From Anaerolineae bacterium (GTDB lineage Bacteria > Chloroflexota > Anaerolineae > Aggregatilineales > Phototrophicaceae): 7,841 bases of DNA. The notes below the pieces were generated by a model. It did no database searches, was not told where the DNA came from, and was given only the letters and a program-made list of their open reading frames with translations. Positions 1 to 5,586 of the stretch are shown piece after piece. The position numbers and the translations under genes are program-made. Where the stretch lies: assembly GCA_028284565.1 (NCBI GenBank), contig JANQRM010000676.1, positions 1 to 7,841 of the forward strand, in the 5' to 3' direction. The number at the start of each line of letters is the position of its first letter. The stretch's first letter is position 1.

Positions 1-3000
1 TCGTTTCCTCGCGCTTGTGGGACCAAGCGGGAGTGGGAAATCGAGTGTGGTACGAGCCGGGTTAATTCCTGCGATTCGAAAGGGCGAGTTACCGAATTCT
101 GAGACATGGTTCATTGTCGATATGTTTCCGAGTATACATCCGTTTGCTGAATTGGAAGCTAAGTTACTGAGCGTTGCCGTTAACCCTGTTGATGATTTAT
201 ACGCGGATTTGCCAAAACATGATGATGCCCTTCTCCATGCGGTGAATCAGATTTTACCTAATGATGACACCACAGAACTACTCATCATTATCGACCAATT
301 TGAAGAGTTATTTACGTTGGTTGAGGCTGAGGAAGTCCGACTTCGCTTTCTACATAATTTACAAACTGCGATGACACATCCTGATAGTCGCTTGCGCGTG
401 ATTGTGACGCTTCGTGCTGATTTTTATGATGGACCCCTCCTGTATCAAGATTTTGGTGAACTCTTCCGACAACGCACAGAAGTGATTTTGCCACTATCAG
501 CAGAAGAATTAGAAGATGCAATTACCCGCCCAGCCAAACAAACAGGACTTCGCATCGAAAACGGTTTAGTGAATGAGATGATTCAAGATGTGTATCAACA
601 AGCAGGCGCGCTTCCCTTATTGCAATATGCGTTGACGGAACTCTTTGAGCGGCGTGAAGGCAACACGATGACGCTCCAAGTCTATCGTGAGAGTGGCGGG
701 GTGCTGGGGGCATTGGCAAGACGCGCGGATGAATTGTATCAGCAACTTAATTCACAACAACAAGAGTTGAGTAAGCAGTTGTTTCTACGTTTGGTCAATG
801 TAGGCGAAGGGGTTGAAGATACTCGTCGGCGGGTAACTCAGACGGAGTTGAATTCACTTACTAACAAGCGAACTGTGTTGGAAACGGTGACCAATACGTT
901 TGCCAAGCATCGCTTGATTACGTTTGACCGAGACCCAGTGACTCGAACCCCAACTGTCGAAGTCGCGCATGAGTCCCTGATTCAAACTTGGGATTTGCTC
1001 AAGACATGGATAGATGAGAATCGCGAACATTTGGTGATTCAACGACGAATCAATGCGATGGCAAACGAGTGGGAGAAATCGGGACGTGAGTGGGGCTTTT
1101 TGGCGACGGGTGCGCGCTTGGCACAATTTGAGGCTTGGTCGCATCAACGACAACTCGCGTTGAATAAAACGGAACATGCCTTTTTGGAAGCGAGTATTCA
1201 AGCCCGCTATCAACGAGAAGAAGCAGAGGAAGCTCGCCGTCAGCAAGAACTTATCTTAGAACGTCGGGCGTCGAGTCGGTTGCGGTATCTGGTCGCGTTT
1301 ATGATTGTTGCGTTTATCGGAGCCTTATTCTTGAGTGGATTTGCGGTTAGTCAAGGACAGGTCGCGCAGGTCGCGCGGGCAACGAGTGACGTAAATGCGG
1401 AAATTGCTCAGACTCAGGTTGTCATTTCAGAACGTAATGCGCTTGAAGCCCAAAGTCTCGGTTGGGTATCGGAGGCGCAACAACAGTTAGATGACAATGC
1501 ACCTCTTTCACTTGCACTTGTCCTGCAAGCCAATAGGATTCCCAATCCACCGCCAGAAGCACGATTTGCCTTAGCCGACTTAGCTTATGAGCCGGGGGCG
1601 GTTTTACGTTTGGGCGATCATACGGATAGTGTTCGTGCCGTTGCGGTTAGTCCGGATGGCACAACCACACTCACCGGTTCGTCGGATGGAACACTGATTT
1701 TGTGGGATTTGAATACGGGCGAGAATCTGATGACCCTAGTAGGACACAGCGATAGTGTGGTTGCAGTCGATTATCATCCAAACAGCGAGTTTGCGCTCTC
1801 TGGCACAGAAAATGGCGAGTTGTTCCTTTGGAATCTAAGTACAGGTGAGATGCTTCGGCGTTTTGAAGGGACAATCCGCAGTGTTCGTGCGATTGCTTTT
1901 AGCCCAGATGGAAACCGTGCTTTATCTGTCAGCTTTAATCGCAATATGGTGTTATGGAATTTGCTCACAGGGCAAGTCATCCGTGAGTATGCCTGGCATA
2001 CGGACAATATTCTGAGTGTTGCTTTTCATCCTGATGGGAATCGGGCGGTTTCGGCTTCAGCTGACCAGACTCTAATTCTGTGGGATTTGAATACGGGTGG
2101 CATATCGCGGACGTATCGAGGGCATGAGGGAAATGTGACGGATGTTGCGATTCATCCCAATGGGGAGACAGTTATCTCAGCCTCCTTAGATAATACGTTG
2201 ATTTTGTGGGAAACAAATCGTGGGCGTATTCTGCGAACTTATCGAGGGCATGAGGGAGGTGTGTTGAGTGTGGATTTCAGTCCAGATGGGGAATCCTTTA
2301 TCTCGGCTTCGTCTGACAATACACTCCTGCTGTGGGATGTGAACTTGACAACACCACGCTTACAGCTTGAGGGACATCAAGATACGGTGCGGAGTGTGTC
2401 ATTTGCGCCAGATAGTGAGCGAGTTGTTTCTGGGTCATCGGATCAAAGTGCGCTGGTATGGTCGTTGGTTGATGGTGCGCTACAACGTGTTTATCCTGAA
2501 CCATCTGTTGGGGTGTGGGGGCTGGCTGTTGCGCCGGATGGAGAGACTGCACTCTATCCATTGGGCTTCCCTGACAATGCCATTGTCCAACTCGACCTCA
2601 TGACGGGCGAGGTACTTCAACAACTGCGGGGACATGCCGATACGCCGACAAGCGTGATCTATAGTCCCGATGGAACACTCGCCCTGTCGCCATCGGTTGA
2701 CCAGAACGTGCTTCTGTGGGATTTAAGCACTGGTCAAGTGATACAACGATTGATGGGGCATGAGGCGAATGTATGGACAGCTGAATTTTCACCGGATGGG
2801 ACACGTGCCTTATCTGGGGCATTGGATGGATCGGTGATTTTGTGGGATTTGGAAACAGGCGATACCATTCAACATTTTCCGACATTTGATAGCAGTGTGA
2901 ATCATGTGGCGATACATCCAAGTGGCGAATTGGGTGCGGTGGGCCTATCAAGCGGAAAGGTGGCGGTGTTTGATTTGGAGTCGGGTGCGATTCAATGGGA

Positions 3001-3463
3001 AATGATTGCTCATACTGACCGTGTTCGGGATGTGATGTTTAGTCCGGATGGGCGACGGCTGGCATCGGCTTCGGCAGATAGCACACTCATCTTGTGGGAC
3101 GTGGCGACGGGGAATCCCGAACAGACCTTGCGAGCCCATATGAACACCGTGCAAAGTCTGATGTTCAGTCCTGATGGCGAGTTTTTGCTGTCGGGTTCAA
3201 CAGACCAGACTTTGGTGCTATGGGATGTAGCAACAGGTAAAGCGATTAGGCGGTATACGGGACACCGTGACCGTGTGTGGGACGTGGCATTTAGCCCCGA
3301 TGGACGTTCTGCCTATTCGATTACGCGGCGTGGGGAAGTGATACAATGGCGAATTGATCGGCTGGATGAGTTGGTCGAGTGGGTGCAGGAGAATCGCTAT
3401 ATCCGTCCATTCACCTGTGAGGAACGTTTGTTGTATCGGATAGAGCCGTTTTGTGAGGGCTAG
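1..3463 (+). CDS. STAND (nSTAND1-type) NTPase with transmembrane helix and 14 WD40 repeats, 5' partial
   Basis: This is the C-terminal part of a large signalling ATPase. The reading frame is open to the left edge from codon 2-4 (RFLALV before the P-loop), so the GTG at 17 is the valine of the P-loop strand and not a start. Numbering from that Val, I see Walker A GPSGSGKSS at 2-10, Walker B IIIDQFEELF at 90-99, a sensor-like strand VIVTLRADFYD at 128-138, GALPLLQYALTELF at 197-210 and the winged-helix hallmark VAHESLIQTWDLL at 316-328. A charged coiled coil follows at about 393-421, then a single membrane helix at 424-445 with Arg residues on its N-terminal side, a helical linker, 14 WD40 blades at about 529-1115 and a tail with Cys1134 and Cys1146. 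By family knowledge, STAND proteins are NTP-driven switches whose repeats sense a ligand or partner. The effector domain, usually N-terminal, is not visible. The architecture is certain; the biological role is unknown. Confidence 0.95.
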   Translation, partial: RFLALVGPSGSGKSSVVRAGLIPAIRKGELPNSETWFIVDMFPSIHPFAELEAKLLSVAVNPVDDLYADLPKHDDALLHAVNQILPNDDTTELLIIIDQFEELFTLVEAEEVRLRFLHNLQTAMTHPDSRLRVIVTLRADFYDGPLLYQDFGELFRQRTEVILPLSAEELEDAITRPAKQTGLRIENGLVNEMIQDVYQQAGALPLLQYALTELFERREGNTMTLQVYRESGGVLGALARRADELYQQLNSQQQELSKQLFLRLVNVGEGVEDTRRRVTQTELNSLTNKRTVLETVTNTFAKHRLITFDRDPVTRTPTVEVAHESLIQTWDLLKTWIDENREHLVIQRRINAMANEWEKSGREWGFLATGARLAQFEAWSHQRQLALNKTEHAFLEASIQARYQREEAEEARRQQELILERRASSRLRYLVAFMIVAFIGALFLSGFAVSQGQVAQVARATSDVNAEIAQTQVVISERNALEAQSLGWVSEAQQQLDDNAPLSLALVLQANRIPNPPPEARFALADLAYEPGAVLRLGDHTDSVRAVAVSPDGTTTLTGSSDGTLILWDLNTGENLMTLVGHSDSVVAVDYHPNSEFALSGTENGELFLWNLSTGEMLRRFEGTIRSVRAIAFSPDGNRALSVSFNRNMVLWNLLTGQVIREYAWHTDNILSVAFHPDGNRAVSASADQTLILWDLNTGGISRTYRGHEGNVTDVAIHPNGETVISASLDNTLILWETNRGRILRTYRGHEGGVLSVDFSPDGESFISASSDNTLLLWDVNLTTPRLQLEGHQDTVRSVSFAPDSERVVSGSSDQSALVWSLVDGALQRVYPEPSVGVWGLAVAPDGETALYPLGFPDNAIVQLDLMTGEVLQQLRGHADTPTSVIYSPDGTLALSPSVDQNVLLWDLSTGQVIQRLMGHEANVWTAEFSPDGTRALSGALDGSVILWDLETGDTIQHFPTFDSSVNHVAIHPSGELGAVGLSSGKVAVFDLESGAIQWEMIAHTDRVRDVMFSPDGRRLASASADSTLILWDVATGNPEQTLRAHMNTVQSLMFSPDGEFLLSGSTDQTLVLWDVATGKAIRRYTGHRDRVWDVAFSPDGRSAYSITRRGEVIQWRIDRLDELVEWVQENRYIRPFTCEERLLYRIEPFCEG
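1601..3361 (+). repeat. Array of 14 WD40 repeats (two predicted seven-bladed propellers)
   Basis: Fourteen in-frame units follow the pattern GH...V.SVAFSPDG...SGS.D.TLILWDL.TG. The Trp of each WD motif (or its substitute) has its codon at 1703, 1829, 1955, 2081, 2207, 2333, 2459, 2591 (Leu), 2717, 2843, 2969 (Phe), 3095, 3221 and 3347. All spacings are 126 bases (42 codons) except 2459 to 2591, which is 132. Blades 3, 8 and 11 are degenerate, lacking GH and, in 8 and 11, the Trp. Fourteen blades with the only length change between blades 7 and 8 fit two stacked seven-bladed propellers. Such propellers are usually protein-interaction platforms; the ligand here is unknown. Some DNA identity persists: a 17-base match between blades 5 and 6 (2114-2130 and 2240-2256) and a 19-base match between blades 1 and 4 (1701-1719 and 2079-2097). 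Confidence 0.93.
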
Positions 3464-3915
3464 TCGGATAATGACTTTCGCATGACGAACATTTCTTCAT
3501 AGCCATCGAGTTTGAAACGCTCGGTTTCGATAAAGCCTTTGCTGGTGAAGAAGGCGTGTATCGCCGTGTCTTTTGTATATTCCCGCGCCCAAAGGTGTTG
3601 AGCATTTAGTTCTGTGAACTTCTGTGAAAGGTGGTCATAGACAGAATCCCCTAGTCCACTGAGCAAGCGTTCTGGTGACATGCCGACATAGACACGAAAC
3701 ATCCCTTTTTCCGGCGATTCTTCGAGGCTACCATAACCAACAATGATTGAATTCTCTGTGTTTTCTGCAACGATGTGATAGCGTAAACCATCAAAGGCTT
3801 GACGTTTTTGTACCCATTCTTGGTTGCCTTTGTCATCCCAAGGGAGGGCATCAAAGGCTGGTTGCAGAATGGCTTCCCAATCGGCTTCGGTGGGTGTACG
3901 ATAAATAATATTCAT
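3460..3915 (-). CDS. GNAT-family N-acetyltransferase
   Basis: A 151-residue single-domain protein with the look of the GNAT fold, whose members move an acetyl group from acetyl-CoA to an amine. It opens with IIYRTPTEADWEAI (3-16), the usual first strand and helix, followed by a central strand IIVGYGSLEESP (57-68). The motif A region runs from FRVYVGM (73-79) through PERLLSGLG (81-89), and the C-terminal part AIHAFFTSKGFIETERF (118-134) matches the family's usual A..F....GF.E..RF pattern. Gly87 and Gly89 of the pyrophosphate loop are kept, but the usual Gln/Arg three residues before Gly87 is Leu84. The length fits one GNAT domain. The ATG at 3915 starts right at the conserved N-terminal strand; I see no clear Shine-Dalgarno before it. 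The gene lies 134 bases after the lipoprotein gene on the same strand, and its stop overlaps that of the convergent STAND gene. The substrate cannot be predicted. Confidence 0.85.
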   Translation of the reverse strand: MNIIYRTPTEADWEAILQPAFDALPWDDKGNQEWVQKRQAFDGLRYHIVAENTENSIIVGYGSLEESPEKGMFRVYVGMSPERLLSGLGDSVYDHLSQKFTELNAQHLWAREYTKDTAIHAFFTSKGFIETERFKLDGYEEMFVMRKSLSD

Positions 3916-3959
3916 AGTGAATTCTTTGCTGCAGTATCTTAGACTTGCTAAAATTCACT
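3916..3959. repeat. Short inverted repeat upstream of the acetyltransferase gene
   Basis: AGTGAATT at 3916-3923 is perfectly complementary to AATTCACT at 3952-3959, with 28 bases between. It abuts the ATG of the acetyltransferase gene. It could be an operator or a weak 5' leader hairpin, but 8-base arms in AT-rich sequence may be chance. Confidence 0.2.
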
Positions 3960-4008
3960 TATGAAAATGATAAAGATTGGACAGCAGAATTAGAGCAACT
4001 GATGGCAT
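3955..4008 (-). CDS. Possible 17-residue leader peptide
   Basis: On the minus strand an ATG at 4008 opens a 17-codon frame, MPSVALILLSNLYHFHK, ending in TGA at 3955-3957. It is preceded by AAGAGG at 4015-4020, six bases from the ATG, a better Shine-Dalgarno than I can find for the acetyltransferase gene whose ATG lies 39 bases further on. The peptide is hydrophobic and resembles no family I know. It could be an upstream regulatory ORF for the acetyltransferase or pure chance; the gap is too short to judge by coding bias. Confidence 0.15.
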   Translation of the reverse strand: MPSVALILLSNLYHFHK

Positions 4009-4049
4009 AAAAATCCTCTTGGTGTACTCAGTAGCTCAGTGGTGAAAAA

Positions 4050-5510
4050 TCATTCATCATCCCCAACATATTCGATGCGATATAAAATTCCGCGTTCAAA
4101 TTCGCTGACGTAGAGTGCGCCATCGGGTCCGACGGTGACATCGACGGGGCGTGCGAGTTGGGAGAATTCGGCAAAGACTTCCCATTCGCCTATGAACGTA
4201 TCACCATCTTCTTCTAAAGAGACAAAAACAATTTGCTGTCCAGTGGGGGTCTGTGAACCGCCCCAATGCGCGACGAAGATACCATCGTGATACTGCGCTG
4301 GGAATCCGCCGTCCGCATAATAGACCAAGCCACTGGTTGCCACATGCGGGTCGAATTCAGTGACTGGGTTGGTGATGTCTGGGTTATCGCTGATGCCGAA
4401 TGTCTGTGGGAAGCCATAGAATAAGCCCTCGCGGATGTGATTGAGTTCTTCGACACGGCGTTCATCGGGTAAGTCGTCGGGACCATCATCGGGTCCGTTG
4501 TCGCCAGCGAATAAGTCACCATCGGGTGAGAAGGTCAGATCATAGGGATTGCGGAAGCCTGTTGCCAAGACTTCTAGCTCACTACCATCGGGATTCATTC
4601 GCAAGATCGAGGCTTCGTATTCGATGGTCACCGCATCATGGTCGGTGGATGCGCCAACCGGAACATAGAGCTTATCATCGGGTCCGAAAACGATACCATT
4701 ATTGGAATGCCAGACATAGAGCCATGCAGGTAAATCTTCGATGATGGGGTTGAGTGTTTCATAGATGCCATCCTCATCGGTGTCGGTTAGGAAGGCAATT
4801 ACATTTTTGTAGGAGATGTAGGGGACTTCCTCATAGAAATCCAGACCGACTGCGAATTCAACCATGTTATCTGGGTCTGTAAATATCGGGACGAGGTTGT
4901 CAGCAACAAAGTCGTCGTCTTCATCAACTATGCGGAAGATTCGTCCATCTAAGGTGAGGGCATAGAGTTCGTCATTGTGGAAGGTAATCACGGTGACAGA
5001 GGATTCGCCCCGTGTGGCATCGGTGACTTTGGCATATTCGGTAGCGACAAAGCCGTCGGGCAAGCTGATGAGTTCATCAGGTGGCAAAACGGCTTCTTGC
5101 ACAGTGAATATCTGGGAGCCAGCTGGGTTAGAGACTTCCCGAATCATCTGTCCATCGTCGCCTTCTATGACTGCGATTGACCAGAAGTATTCGCCTGCGC
5201 CTTGTTGGAGAAGCCAATCTGCCAACACGAATTGGTCGTCTTTTGTCCATGTGATGCCATATTCGGGTTCGCCCGCACGCCACACCCGCACATCATAGAA
5301 TTCTTTTTCGCCGAGTTCGCGTGTCCATTCCCAATCGAGGATAACATCCGCGACATTATCGAAAAGGGCATTTCGCTCTGGTAGAAGGAGAGACGGGGCT
5401 TCTTCTCTATTATCGGATTCATTCTGTGGAAGAGGTGTCGATGTGGAAGTATTCGTAATCGCACAGGCTGTCAGTAAGCTAACCCATAGAATCATCAACC
5501 CAAGATGCAT
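4050..5510 (-). CDS. Lipoprotein with Fn3-like domain and PQQ-dependent sugar dehydrogenase-like propeller (COG2133)
   Basis: A 486-residue predicted exported lipoprotein. The N-terminus MHLGLMILWVSLLTAC carries a lipobox (LTAC) with Cys16, the only cysteine in the protein, followed by a Ser/Thr/Pro-rich linker. Residues about 40-137 form an Fn3-like beta domain (LDWEWTREL, YDVRVWRAGEPEYGITWTK). Residues about 145-486 form a six-bladed propeller of the glucose/sorbosone dehydrogenase type: HSNNGIVFGPDDKLYVPVG at 268-286, ATGFRNPYDLTFSPDGDLFA at 316-335, EELNHIREGLFYGFP at 354-368, FPAQYHDGIFVAHWG at 403-417 and ARPVDVTVGPDGALYVSEF at 453-471. In soluble glucose dehydrogenase the equivalent HxxN and GxRN motifs hold the catalytic His and PQQ contacts, so His268, Arg320 and Asn321 are candidates. 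An acidic DTDEDG loop at 243-248 resembles a calcium site. A stop codon sits two codons upstream of the ATG at 5510, fixing the frame; GTGAG lies near it as a weak ribosome site. True sugar oxidation is not proven, as many members of the family are uncharacterised. Confidence 0.88.
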   Translation of the reverse strand: MHLGLMILWVSLLTACAITNTSTSTPLPQNESDNREEAPSLLLPERNALFDNVADVILDWEWTRELGEKEFYDVRVWRAGEPEYGITWTKDDQFVLADWLLQQGAGEYFWSIAVIEGDDGQMIREVSNPAGSQIFTVQEAVLPPDELISLPDGFVATEYAKVTDATRGESSVTVITFHNDELYALTLDGRIFRIVDEDDDFVADNLVPIFTDPDNMVEFAVGLDFYEEVPYISYKNVIAFLTDTDEDGIYETLNPIIEDLPAWLYVWHSNNGIVFGPDDKLYVPVGASTDHDAVTIEYEASILRMNPDGSELEVLATGFRNPYDLTFSPDGDLFAGDNGPDDGPDDLPDERRVEELNHIREGLFYGFPQTFGISDNPDITNPVTEFDPHVATSGLVYYADGGFPAQYHDGIFVAHWGGSQTPTGQQIVFVSLEEDGDTFIGEWEVFAEFSQLARPVDVTVGPDGALYVSEFERGILYRIEYVGDDE

Positions 5511-5586
5511 ACCATCTCACTTTCATCATTTACAAAATCCACGACAGTGTAGAGGAAGCATCAAGGATTCGCTAGAGAAAGCCAGT
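5511..5586. other. 76-base intergenic gap between two minus-strand genes
   Basis: The gap separates the stop of the AAA_16/TPR gene (TAA at 5587-5589) from the start of the lipoprotein gene. I see no stem-loop followed by a T-run and no convincing -35/-10 pair, so co-transcription of the two genes is plausible. On the minus strand ATGATGAAA at 5521-5529 opens a frame one base out of step with the lipoprotein. Confidence 0.4.

Noticed and set aside
17..19. GTG as the start codon of the STAND gene
   Set aside because: The frame is open to the left edge and the codon is the valine of the beta strand leading into Walker A, so the gene begins before the window.
854..1246. 130-codon minus-strand frame opposite the STAND gene
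   Set aside because: It is a shadow of the winged-helix and coiled-coil coding region with no family resemblance.
1601..3361. Regular DNA repeats as a CRISPR array or tandem satellite
   Set aside because: The 126-base period is in frame, the units are diverged and translate to WD40 blades; there are no short identical repeats with unique spacers.
3464..3520. Bidirectional terminator between the convergent genes
   Set aside because: No stem with flanking A- and T-runs can be found; the stops overlap and the sequence on both sides is coding.
4032..4043. TAGCTCAGTGGT, identical to the D-arm consensus of many tRNAs
   Set aside because: The match stops after 12 bases. No acceptor pairing, anticodon arm or T-arm (GGTTCGAATCC-like) can be folded around it, and the following bases are the end of the lipoprotein coding region.
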